The position numbers were made by a program, and so were the translations under genes. Source: Parvularia atlantis (lineage: Eukaryota > Opisthokonta > Rotosphaerida). From it: DNA of 12,077 nucleotides. The notes under the pieces were generated by a model. It had not been told where the DNA came from and did not search any database. It worked only from the letters and a program-made list of their open reading frames with translations. The stretch covers positions 1-12,077 of the forward strand of contig CALSCO010002112.1 in the NCBI GenBank assembly GCA_943704415.1. The letters run 5' to 3'. Of this stretch, positions 1-7,790 are shown in pieces. Position 1 is the first letter of the stretch. Each line of letters starts with the position of its first letter.

Positions 1-35
1 GGGGGGGGGTCGTCGCTGGTGCGCGCGGGTCGCAC
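1..35 (-). other. Probable start of an intron in the receiver domain, with C9 homopolymer at the edge
   Basis: After the receiver's Lys789-Pro-Phe-Ser-Ala-Lys the coding strand reads GTGCGACCC. Family receivers continue with helix 5 here, but the sequence instead runs into CACCAGCGACGAC and nine C. A GTGCG-type donor at 35 is the simplest reading; the acceptor would lie outside the window, or at the CAG ending near 14 if the intron were only about 22 nt, which is too short. Confidence 0.5.
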
Positions 36-1313
36 CTTGGCCGAGAACGGCTTCGAGAGGTAGTCGTCCGCGCCCGACTGCAGGCCCTCGATGCGCGCCT
101 CCTCACCCGCGCGCGCCGATAGCAGGACGATCGACGAGTGCAGATTTGGCGCGTGCGTGCGCACGTGCTTTACGAGCGTAAGCCCGTCCACGTGCGGCAT
201 CATCACGTCCGAGAGGACCACGTCCGGGGCCGGGCCGGCCGCCGACATGAGCCGTGTGAGCGCGTCGCGCCCGTCCATGGCCAGGGTGACCTCGTACGCG
301 GGGCTGAAGATCGACTTGAGGTACTGCCACGGCGCGTGACGCGCGCTCAGCGCCGTCGTTGCCGAGCGCGCGATCCCTCACCTCGCGCATGTCGGCGTTG
401 TCGTCAATGATCAGCAGGCGCGGCTGGCTCGCCTGCGCGTCGTCGAGCATCTTGGCCGACGAGCCGTCCAGCGTGCCGCTCGCGCTGCTGACGAGGCTGA
501 CATTGCTGCTGCTCTCGCCGAGGCTGCCCTCAGGCAACGGGTCCCGCGGTACACTCCAGCGCAGGGCCTCGTCCAGGAACAGGCCGGCGCTCGAGTTTGC
601 AGCCCGCGGCTTGGACGTGGTCTCGGGCGGGGCGAGCACGACGTTGTTGCTCGGCAGGTGCGCGTGGCCAAACGGGATCGCCACGGTGAACGTCGTGCCC
701 TCGTTCTCCACGCTCGCGACGCCGATGTGCCCGCCGTGCATGCGTACGAGCTCCCTCGTGAGCGCGAGGCCGATGCCCGAGCCCTCGTAGCTGCGCGCGC
801 GCGAGAGCGTCTGCGGCACGCGGTAGAAGCGCTCAAACAGGCGCGGCAGCACGCTCGCCGGCACGCCGCAGCCCGTGTCGCGGACCGTGAGCACCGCCGC
901 CGGCTCGCCGGCCGCAGCTCCGCCGGCGTGCGGCGGCATGACGCCGCGCTGCAGCTGCACGCTGATGCGTCCGCACAGGGTATACTTGTACGCGTTGGAG
1001 AGCAGGTTGAACAGGACCTTCTCCCACAGGTCCGCGTCGATAAACACGGGCTCGTCGAGTGGCGCCACGGCGACGTCGTACACCAGCCCGGCGCTCTCGA
1101 TCAGGGAGCGGAAAACGCTGGCCAGGTCGCCCGTAGACTCGGCCAGGTCGGTCGGCACGAACGTTGCCGACATGCGCTGCGTCTCGGTCCGGCTGAAGTC
1201 GAGCAGCGCGCCGACGAGCTTGTGCAGGCGCCCGACGCTGCGCTGCGCGAGCCGGACGTGCTCGGCGTGCTCGGGCACGAGCACGCGGCTGCTGAGCTGC
1301 TCAAGCGCACCCT

Positions 1314-1344
<31 letters not shown>

Positions 1345-2761
1345 CGAGATATTTGCGAAGAACTGCGTCTTGGCCCGGTCGAGCTCGCCCAGGAGCTGGG
1401 CGCAGACGCCGGTCAGCCGAACATGCGCGCGGTGTGCACAAGGCTGACTGACACACCTCGATGCGCCGACCCTCCTCCTCATTCGTGCGCGCCGTCTGGA
1501 CCGCCACGAGCAGCTGAGCCACGACCAACTCGATGTGCACGCGGTAGGCGTCGCCCCAGCGAGTGCGCGGGTTGAGCCCGATCACCGCAACGCCCACGAG
1601 CGCGTCACCCTCGCGCGCCACAATCGGGCACACAGCTGCGTGGTCGGACGCCTCATCAAAAACGCCCCCTGGTACGCGGCCGTCAGCACGCAAATACGCG
1701 CGCCCACCCGCTGCATCGCACCAGGCAGCGGCGACCCACCGTAGCGCTTCCTGAGGCCGTCGACCACGCGCAACGTGCGCTCCTTCGCCACCTCGGCAAA
1801 CGGCCACACGTCCACGTGCTCGTCCACGCGCGCGCTCGGCACGGCAACTGGGTGCCCGCGTGCGACGCCAGAGAGACCGCGCAGCTCGAGCTGATCGGCG
1901 CCGTGAGCGAGCGCACTCAATGCGCCGCACGCACACGCACTGTGCGCCCGTCCGGCCCGAGCAGGTAGATCAGCGCAAAGGTCGTGTCGATGCGGTGCTC
2001 CTGCAGCACGTCGCAGGCGGCGCCGAGCGCGGCGTCGACCGTGCGCAGGCCGGACGCGCGCTGGGTGAGCTCGCGGCGCGCGTTCACGCGGCGCTCGGTG
2101 ATGACCTGCTCCGTGACCTCGGCCGACTGCGCAAGACTTCCGTAAAACACGTGCGAGACGTGAGTGAGACGTCGATAAGACGCGGCGCACCGGCACGAAG
2201 ACGCCGCAGCTCTGCCCGCGCTCGTCGTACATCGGCGAGGTGGACCAGGTGAAGCACGCCTCCTCGAGGAAGCCGTTGCGCATCTGGAAGCGCGGCTGCC
2301 GTTCGTTGAGGCCGCCGGGTGCGTTGCCGAGCGCGATGTGGCGCAGCTCGTTGGCGTAGGCCTGTTGGTCGGGCCAGCATTCCTCGACTGTGCGCGCGCC
2401 ACGTGCGACGCGTGAACAACAACACGGCGCAGAGGCCGAACGCACATGTCCGCCCGAGGCTGCCCGGGTGGCGCGCGCCGTGGATGCCGATAGCCGCGTC
2501 GTTGTAGAAGCAGTACAGCCGCGGGCTCCAGTAGAAGAAGAGCGGCGCGTGCGCGTTGACGACGAGGTTGACAGCCGTCACGAGCGCTGCCGGCCACGTT
2601 TCAGGCGGGCCGAGCGGGTGCTGCGTCCAGTCGCGCCGCCGCACGAGCTCGCCGACCGCGCCGCCGCCCACGACGACGCTGCTGCGTTGCTGCTGCTGCG
2701 CCTGCTGCTGCTGAGCCTGCTGCTGCTGCTGCCCGGAGGCGATTGACAGGGGCGCCGCCAT
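36..2761 (-). CDS. Hybrid sensor histidine kinase with receiver domain (3' end outside window)
   Basis: Two-component phosphorelay sensor: it should autophosphorylate a histidine and pass the phosphate to its own receiver aspartate. Exons, 5' to 3': 2761-2446, 2387-2191, 2126-1941, 1890-1722, 1668-1457, 1395-382, 323-36. The first ATG is at 2761; the frame is open further upstream but only through a GTG. This gives 794 residues before the edge. In order: polyQ (11-25); a PAS-like region with the RDWTQHPLGPPETWP signature (about 42-170); a GAF-like region (about 190-355); HisKA with His378 in NISHELRTP; HATPase_c with Asn494 (NLLSNAYKYT), Asp533 (DTGCG) and GSGIGLAL (565 on); a linker; and a receiver with the acidic pair Asp691/Asp692, phosphoacceptor Asp737, Ser767 and Lys789. 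No membrane segment is obvious, so it is probably soluble. The sensor layout resembles kinases I associate with soil bacteria. The ligand is unknown. A donor-like GTGCGA at 35 suggests one more intron before the end of the receiver. Confidence 0.9.
2687..2731 (-). repeat. CAG-type trinucleotide repeat encoding polyglutamine
   Basis: Fifteen consecutive codons read Q5-A-Q4-A-Q4 in the kinase N-terminus (residues 11-25), seen as CTG repeats on the plus strand. The two GCG/GCT-type interruptions split the tract. It precedes the PAS-like region and looks like a disordered, length-variable linker. Confidence 0.85.
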
Positions 2762-2896
2762 GCTGCACAGCGCCTGAGTCGCGCGAAACCGTGACAACGA
2801 GCCGTCAAGCAGCTGATCGGCCGGCTCGTCAGCCACTTTCCGCCCCCTTCGCTCCTCTCCGACCGACGCCGCGCACCCCCCAAGACAACCTCACCG
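2762..2896. promoter_or_regulatory. Divergent intergenic region between histidine kinase and MGST3-like gene
   Basis: These 135 bp separate the first ATG of the kinase (minus) from the ATG of the MGST3-like gene (plus), so both promoters and both 5' UTRs must fit here. The stretch from about 2836 to 2881 is pyrimidine-rich on the plus strand. I see no TATA box and no CCAAT box. If the kinase actually starts further upstream through an unseen exon, the space is smaller. Confidence 0.5.
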
Positions 2897-3668
2897 ATGG
2901 CGACCGCCGCCCTCCCCGCCGAGTTTGCCGCGCCGATGGCCGTGCGTCGCGTCTGGGGCGCCCTGCGCTCGCCTTCCCCCCGTTACTGAACCGGCGTGGC
3001 GCGACCAGGCCGCCGTGTTCCTCCTGGGCACGAGCATGTACTTTGGCACGCTCGTGAGCGGCGCGCGCCGCAAGTACGACGTGCCGTACCCGGTGCGTGC
3101 ACCGTTGTGTGTGCCGTGCGCGGCGTGTGGGCTGACGTGCGGCCGCGGCAGACGATGTACGCGCCGGCCGACCACAAGCACGCGACCATCTTCAACTGCT
3201 ACCAGCGCGCGCACCAGAACCTGTGCGCCCCCCGCCTCCCCCGCCCCTTCCCACTTGCTGCCCCGCGCCAGCTCGCTCACGCCACAGCGCGCAGGGTTGA
3301 GAACTCGACCGGCGTCCTCACGACCCTCGTCATCGGCTCGCTCTCCGGCAACCCCACGCTGACCATCGCCAATGCCGCCGGCGTCGCCCTCTACATCGTC
3401 TCGCGCTACGCGTACCACGCCGGCTACACGACGGGCGGTGCGGTGTGCGCTCTTCTGCCGAGCGTGCGCTGACCGGCCTCGCCGTAGACCCCAAGAAGCG
3501 CAACAACGGCGACTTTGGCTACGCCGGCCTGCTCCCGTCGTACCTCATCACAATCTACACGATCGCCAAGGTGCGCGGTGGCGGCCGCCGGCACCCCACG
3601 CGCGCGCGCTCACGCTGCGTGCGACCGCGCATCGACAGACGGCGCTGCCAGGCGTCCTGCCCTTCTGA
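2897..3668 (+). CDS. MGST3: MAPEG-family microsomal glutathione S-transferase 3-like protein
   Basis: Integral ER-membrane enzyme of the MAPEG family; MGST3 members have glutathione transferase/peroxidase activity and can conjugate leukotriene A4. Exons: 2897-2941, 3009-3092, 3152-3222, 3295-3437, 3488-3570, 3639-3668. They give 151 residues, the usual MGST3 length. Family marks in order: ARRKYDVPYP followed by TMYAP after the first membrane segment, IFNCYQRAHQN (the MAPEG glutathione-site motif with Arg and Asn), a hydrophobic segment ending YIVSRYAYHAGYTTG, then DPKKRNN and a last membrane segment. All five introns are GT-AG, 50-72 nt, with GTGCG donors. The protein ends ALPGVLPF rather than in the Cys-rich tail I recall for animal MGST3. 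It is divergent from the kinase and convergent with the Myb/SANT gene. LTC4 synthase or FLAP are alternative relatives, but the motifs fit MGST3 best. Confidence 0.92.
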
Positions 3669-3774
3669 GGCGCGCGCTAGCAAGAGCGCGGCCGCGAGTG
3701 CACGTCTGCGATTGTCGTCCTTGGTGTTGTGGAGAGGAGCGACCCATGTCTATGCGCTGCACAGCAGTCACGTC
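3669..3774. other. Convergent intergenic spacer (shared 3' region)
   Basis: These 106 bp lie between the MGST3-like stop (plus) and the Myb/SANT stop (minus) and must hold both 3' UTRs and both cleavage sites. There is no AATAAA on either strand. A GT-rich patch, TTGGTGTTGTGG at 3721-3732, could be a downstream cleavage element for the plus-strand gene. No coding potential is convincing here. Confidence 0.45.
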
Positions 3775-4258
3775 TCACACGTCGTCCTCGGCGCACCGCT
3801 TGGAGCGCGGGCCGCCGCCGACGTAGACCGCGTGGCCCGATGGCGTGAACGCGTACTGCGGGTCAACAACGAGGCCTGCGCACGCGTGCGTGGGGTCCGT
3901 CAGCGCTCACCGCGCGTGCCGAGCGCGGCGAACGCACACTCGGGGAGAACGACCTGGCGGTAGAAGGCAGCGCACTGGTACCCGACGCGGTTCGGGATGT
4001 AGCTCGCGAAGAGGCCCCACTTGTTTCCGCAGCCGTGCTCGCGCACGACGCGCATGAACTGCTCCTTCTCCTCGGGCGTCCAGTCGCCGTTGCGCTGCTC
4101 CTGCGCGGCGCCGTCAGCGTGGTGTCACAGCGCTTAACAAAGCGCGCGCGCACCTCGCCCGGCGCTGTGTGCCGGTAAAAGTACATGTTGGGGTTCTTGA
4201 GGAACATCTTGTGCGCGACGACCTTGGCCTGCGACCAGCCCGCGGGCCCCGAGCCGCT

Positions 4259-4299
<41 letters not shown>

Positions 4300-4822
4300 T
4301 CTTGCGCCTGCGCTTGGTCACGCGCGCCGCCGCGCCATCCTCGCCCGTCGGGTTGCGGAAGCTGAACGAGCCGCCGCCGTTGGCCGCCCACGCCTCCGTC
4401 GCGCTGTCGGCAATGCCGTACTTGGCGCAGACGTCCGGGTTGACCCACGCGCGGAAGCGCGAGTCGACGGTGACGGCGCGGGCGAGCTGCTCGGCGCTGA
4501 AGTGCTCGTGCGCACTGCGCAGCTGCACCCCGGCCGCGATATCGACCGCCGTCGTCGCGTCGCTCGCCGCCCCCGCGCTGCCGCCGTCGCCCTCCTCGGC
4601 CGCGGCACCCGCTGGCGCATCGCCACGCAGCCGCGGGGACTGCCGTGCCGGCGAGGCCGCGCCCGCGTCCTGCTGCTTCTTGCGCGCACCGCCGGCGCCG
4701 CTCCCGGGCTTGCGCCGCGGCCACGCGCCGATCGCCGCGCCCGGCAGCAGGCCCAGCTCGCGCAGCACGGCCTCGTTGCGCGCGATGTTGGCCGCGCGGT
4801 GTTCCTCATAGACGGCGGCCAT
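3775..4822 (-). CDS. Myb/SANT-domain protein with polyglycine linker, family not identified
   Basis: Probably a nuclear DNA- or chromatin-binding protein. Exons: 4822-4154, 4100-3938, 3875-3775; 310 residues from the only ATG in frame. The N-terminal half is low-complexity and basic/Ala-rich. A region around FRAWVNPDVCAKYGI and FSFRNPTGEDG (about 140-180) is followed by RRRKS, 13 glycines, then AHKMFLKNPNMYFYRH. One Myb/SANT repeat spans about 228-275: Trp230 (WTPEEKEQF), Trp251 (NKWGLF) and the aromatic pair Phe269-Tyr270 (GYQCAAFYRQ). The C-terminal exon encodes LVVDPQYAFTPSGHAVYVGG and a basic end. The second intron is taken as 62 nt with a GTGCG donor; a 35-nt choice is also in frame. The single repeat and conserved flanks suggest a distinct protist family, which I cannot name. 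It lies 64 bp downstream of the TAPT1 stop on the same strand. Confidence 0.8.
4259..4297 (-). repeat. (GCC)13 trinucleotide repeat encoding polyglycine
   Basis: Thirteen uninterrupted GCC units on the plus strand (GGC on the coding strand) encode Gly13 in the Myb/SANT protein, between a basic RRRKS patch and the conserved block before the Myb repeat. It is a pure repeat of one codon, so it is likely length-variable. Confidence 0.95.
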
Positions 4823-4886
4823 GGCTAGATCTACGCTCAGCAAGAAGATAGTTATGCCCGCGATGCGCGGGGCCCGCTCATTCACG
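4823..4886 (-). other. 64-bp spacer between TAPT1 stop and Myb/SANT start
   Basis: Both flanking genes are on the minus strand. This spacer has to hold the TAPT1 3' end and any promoter and 5' UTR of the Myb/SANT gene. No TATA or CCAAT element is visible. The frame of the Myb/SANT gene stays open through it but contains no other ATG. Confidence 0.5.
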
Positions 4887-6872
4887 TCAGCGCTGACTGA
4901 ACCTGTCGACGAGGTCGTCGGCGAAGGCGTACTTGCTGCTGTAGAGCTGGCGGGCGGGCGGGCATCAAGGTGCGTATTGCGGCACACCACCGTGCACGCA
5001 CCGACGCGTTGAAGACGTCCGAGTGCAGGCACCGCCGCGACGCTGTGCCGAGCACCGTAACGCCGACGATGAGCTTGGCGAGGAACAAGCTGCACGCGGC
5101 ATGAGCGCACGCGCACGCACACACGCACGCGCGAGGGCCGTACCAGACAAAGCCAAGCAGCGCCAGCGCCGCCGCCCACCACGCGGTGAGCCGCACGTCG
5201 AGCGCCTCGGCGAGCTCGAGCAGGACGCGCACGGTCTGCGCGACCGCTGAGCCGACGCGCAACGCAGCGCCACAAAGCGCACCACGCAGGCGAGCGGCAT
5301 CGCGGCAAAGCCGAGCCGCCGCGCGACGAGCGGCGTCTGGTCGTACGAGCCCGGCGTGGGCGAGCGCTGGACGACGAGGTCGCGGCAGGCGATGTCGACG
5401 TAGGTGCCGTACGTGCTCGGCGGTATCCTGTTGAACTTTGTAATGAACGCGTGCTGTGCGCGTGCGAGTCAGCATGAGCGTGTGCTGGCGCGAGGCGCAC
5501 ACCTTGAGCCAGTCGATCAGCACTTCGGAGAAGAACAGTGCCAGCACCTGCGGCAGGAAGTTGCCGAGGACGTAGTCGGCGTCGAACGACTCGCCCATGT
5601 CGGACCAGTTGCGCACGGTAATGAGCACGAGGAACACGCCCAGCTGGAAGCGCTCGACGAGGTCTGCAGCACGGTCCGTGAACGCGCCCCAAAGCAGTCA
5701 CAGGACGGCGCACCGCTGCACGCGACCTGCCACAGGTTCTCCTTGCTCATCTTCTTGAATACGTTCGACTTGATCTCGGCAAACTGACTCGAAAGCAGCA
5801 CAGTGAGGAGCGAGGCCGAGAACGAGTTGATGGCGACGTTGAGCGTGATCAGCTGCAGTAGCATCACGAGCGAGTGCACGACTGCGGCACGCTCGCGTGG
5901 TCAGCCGAGGCCGGCGCGCAGCTCACCCAGCGCACCCAGGTACAGTAGCGCGAGCACGGCGTGCGGCAGGGGCTGCAGCAGCGCGTGCGGGCGCTGCGCC
6001 GTCAGCGTCGCGTTCGAGAAGAGCGAGTCCATCACATCCTGTCCAAACGCCGTGCACAGGCGGTCGACGACCTCGAGCACGTTGTAGATCACGTACAGCT
6101 TGAGCGTGGTCTGGCCGCGGATCGCGTGGTACACGAGCGAGCTGTCGACGGGCAGGAGCGCGACGCACGACACGACGAAGAGGCTCCCCTTGAGCAGGTC
6201 GCTCTTGTGCACCGTGCGCAGGCGGCGGCTGAGCCCGAGCGCGCGCGCACCCAGCCCGCCCAGCGCGATGCACACGCGCACGGGCAGCAGCACAAACAGT
6301 GCCAGGAACACGTCGAGGCACACGAGCGAGCCGTAGACGATAAACTGCGCGGCGGGCGGCGTGACGTGAGCGGGCGGGCGGTAGACGTGACGCGCGGGGC
6401 GCACCTGCTCAAACTCGAGCGGCACCTGCAAGATGTTGGTCAGGCGCTCGACCTTGACCCGGTCGAGGTCGTCCAGCTCGTCATTGAGCAGCTCGCCGCG
6501 CACAAACTCGGCAAACGTCGTCTCGCCGTACGGGTCGCGCGGCACGTCGGCGGCCGAGGGCTGCAGCACCGAGAGCGACGCACTGCGCACGTTCAGGCTG
6601 CGGATCGTCGGCGGGTACGTGGGCGAGCGCGCGGCGGGGTCGTCGGGGAACAGCGGCGTCGGGTCCGACTCGGCGCTCGCGGGTGACGTCGCGGGCGATG
6701 TGTCGGCGCCGCTCGGCCCGCCCGCATCCGCCTTGTCGTCGTCGCTCTCGTCTTCGCCGACCGCGCCGTCCTCTTCGCTGTCGTCGTCGCTGTGCACGTC
6801 GCGCGGGACGACGGCGTCGTCGCGCTGCGTGACGTGCATCGCCAGGGCGGATCGCGGCCGTGGTGCGACCAT
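4887..6872 (-). CDS. TAPT1: TAPT1/Emp65-family multi-pass membrane protein
   Basis: TAPT1 (animals) and Emp65 (yeast) are ER-linked membrane proteins; yeast Emp65 with Slp1 protects folding proteins and animal TAPT1 is linked to ciliary and skeletal development. Exons: 6872-6405, 6344-5936, 5881-5714, 5663-5503, 5453-5283, 5235-5144, 5089-5002, 4946-4887; about 538 residues against about 567 in human. The N-terminus is acidic (Asp/Glu cluster at about 29-50). Family blocks follow: VERLTNILQVPLEFEQ, GSLVCLDVFLALFVLLPVRV, IRGQTTLKLYVIYNVLEVVD, AFGQDVMDSL, ITLNVAINSFSASLL, FAEIKSNVFKKMSKENLWQ, DLVERFQLGVFL, then HAFITKFN (403-410), matching the human motif as I recall it, and VARRLGFAAMPLA. The last membrane segment and LYSSKYAFADDL end the protein. 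The sixth intron is uncertain (5090-5143 with donor GTACGG, or 5090-5128 with donor GTGCGT). The start at 6839 is a second candidate; 6902 is TTG, not ATG. Confidence 0.93.
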
Positions 6873-6959
6873 CGTCGTCACTCGCCACCCGGCGTGACAC
6901 AAAACACACGACTTTGTGCTCTCTAGTCGCGCAACAGCGAGGGGTGCGCGTGCACGCGC
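6873..6959 (-). other. 87-bp spacer between SSR3 stop and TAPT1 start
   Basis: Both flanking genes are on the minus strand and point the same way. No TATA or CCAAT motif is visible, and none of the octamer found upstream of OCRL. It must hold the SSR3 3' end and whatever drives TAPT1. Confidence 0.5.
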
Positions 6960-7743
6960 TCAGGCCTGCGTGCTGCTCGACAGGCTCGCGATGTAGGCGA
7001 CGCCGGCGGCCGCGAGCGCGTTGGCGATCGCGTACGTGCTGCACACAGCGGTCAGCATCGTTGCGGGGGGGGGGGGGGGGGGGGCAGCAAGATTGCACGC
7101 ACTAGAGCGCCGGGAAGGGCACGATCGCCTGCAGCACGACAAAGGCCGCGAGGAACAGGCTGTTGATCGAGCCGAGTGAGTACATCTGCGCCTTGGCGTC
7201 GACCTGCGCCTGCTCGCGCTCCTATCATCGCCCGACGTCAGCGTCAGTGGCAGACGGCGAGCGCACGCGCTTGCTGCGCGCGGTTCAGCGCCGCGCGGTC
7301 CTTCTTGCTCAGCTTGGCGTTGGCCGCGGCCGCCGTCTTGCCCTTGCTGCGGGGCTGGGGTTCCGTGAGCAGGCTGTGCACGCGGGCGTGAGCACGGCGA
7401 GCCCGGCACAGCACGGCAGAGCATGGCGCACCGGACTTTCTTGGCCTGCGCCGCGCCGTTGTAGGCGTAGACGAGCGCGACGACGACGGCGACGCTGACG
7501 ACGGCGAGCACGGCCAGGTTGACGATCTCGGTCAGCGCGACGCCGCGGATGTTGACGGCGACGTCTGCGCGCGCTGCGTCAAGCCCTGTCTTCTCCTCAC
7601 CCCACGAGCAGGGCGCACGCACGGGCCGTCAGCAGCGCCACAAACACGCCGCTAGCCGCAAACAGCGCCATCTCGTTGGGGTTGACGCGCGTCTCGGCGC
7701 CGCCGAGCAGCTCCTCCACACCTTCGACGTCCTCGGCACTCAT
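6960..7743 (-). CDS. SSR3: Translocon-associated protein subunit gamma (TRAP-gamma)
   Basis: TRAP-gamma is a four-span ER membrane subunit of the TRAP complex, which sits beside Sec61 and the ribosome and assists protein translocation. Exons: 7743-7623, 7564-7432, 7373-7271, 7221-7103, 7038-6960; 184 residues, against 185 in human as I recall. Membrane segments: about 25-50 (MALFAASGVFVALLTAHV), about 54-76 (IVNLAVLAVVSVAVVVALVY), about 142-158, about 160-178. Between segments 2 and 3 is a basic cytosolic loop with KLSKKDRAALNRA, the counterpart of KMSRKEKDER, then AQVDAKAQMYSLGSINSLFL aligned with the family's VADYEATTFSIFYNNTLFL. The end, SLSSSTQA, parallels ALLSTGSK. Intron 3 (7222-7270) closes the frame only as GC-AG, or as a GT choice that lengthens the loop. 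Intron 4 holds a C20 tract. The ATG lies 47 bp from that of OCRL. Confidence 0.92.
7065..7084 (+). repeat. Homopolymer G20 (C20 on the transcribed gene) inside SSR3 intron 4
   Basis: Twenty consecutive G on the plus strand lie in the 64-nt intron 7039-7102 of SSR3. In the pre-mRNA this is C20, between the GTGCG donor and a CTGAC branch-like site. The true length may differ because long homopolymers are often miscounted in sequencing. Confidence 0.9.
7222..7270 (-). other. SSR3: Candidate GC-AG intron (SSR3 intron 3)
   Basis: On the minus strand the exon ends CAGCAA, followed by GCGCGTGCG, and the intron ends GATGATAG before GAGCGCGAG. With these borders (49 nt) both exons are phase 0 and the protein is 184 aa. 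The GTGCG four bases inside the intron is phase 1, and no nearby AG restores the frame for it. A GTCTGC donor further in, paired with later CAG acceptors, is the alternative. CTGAC branch-like motifs are present. Confidence 0.55.
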
Positions 7744-7790
7744 TCGCGGCCCGAACACCGTCGAAGCGGATTGGAAAACTCGAACGTCGA
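7744..7790. promoter_or_regulatory. 47-bp bidirectional promoter between SSR3 and OCRL, with CCAAT box and shared octamer
   Basis: Only 47 bp separate the two divergent ATGs. ATTGG at 7770-7774 is a CCAAT box on the minus strand, fused to AAGCGGAT at 7764-7771. The same octamer plus a CCAAT box recur at 11893-11912 beyond the OCRL stop. Transcripts probably start within or beyond this gap, so 5' UTRs must be very short or overlap the partner's 5' end. Confidence 0.6.

Noticed and set aside
658-1575. A 305-codon plus-strand open frame opposite the kinase.
   Set aside because: It is the complement of clear HisKA/HATPase_c coding sequence, with Arg/Ala/His-rich composition typical of GC-rich shadow frames.
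1636-1697. A 62-nt intron with donor GTATTT in the kinase GAF-like region.
   Set aside because: The alternative 1669-1721 (53 nt) has a GTGCG donor, CTGAC close to the acceptor and yields PLPGGVFDEASDHA, a better fit to the family.
2762-2836. Starting the kinase at 2836.
   Set aside because: The codon at 2836 is GTG. The first ATG in frame is at 2761, which is more likely in a eukaryote.
3876-3910. A 35-nt intron in the Myb/SANT gene with donor GTGAGC.
   Set aside because: A GTGCGT donor at 3937 gives a normal 62-nt intron and also closes the frame.
3863-5713. A 616-codon open frame on the minus strand spanning TAPT1 and the Myb/SANT gene.
   Set aside because: Only its last third (from 4822) is coding in that frame. 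The upstream part is an antisense-like shadow of TAPT1 exons, which use other frames and end in a stop at 4887-4889.
5961-6686. A 241-codon plus-strand open frame opposite TAPT1.
   Set aside because: It is antisense to conserved TAPT1 blocks, has no recognisable domain and has shadow-frame composition.
6873-6902. Starting TAPT1 at 6902.
   Set aside because: The codon at 6902 is TTG; the first ATG in frame is at 6872.
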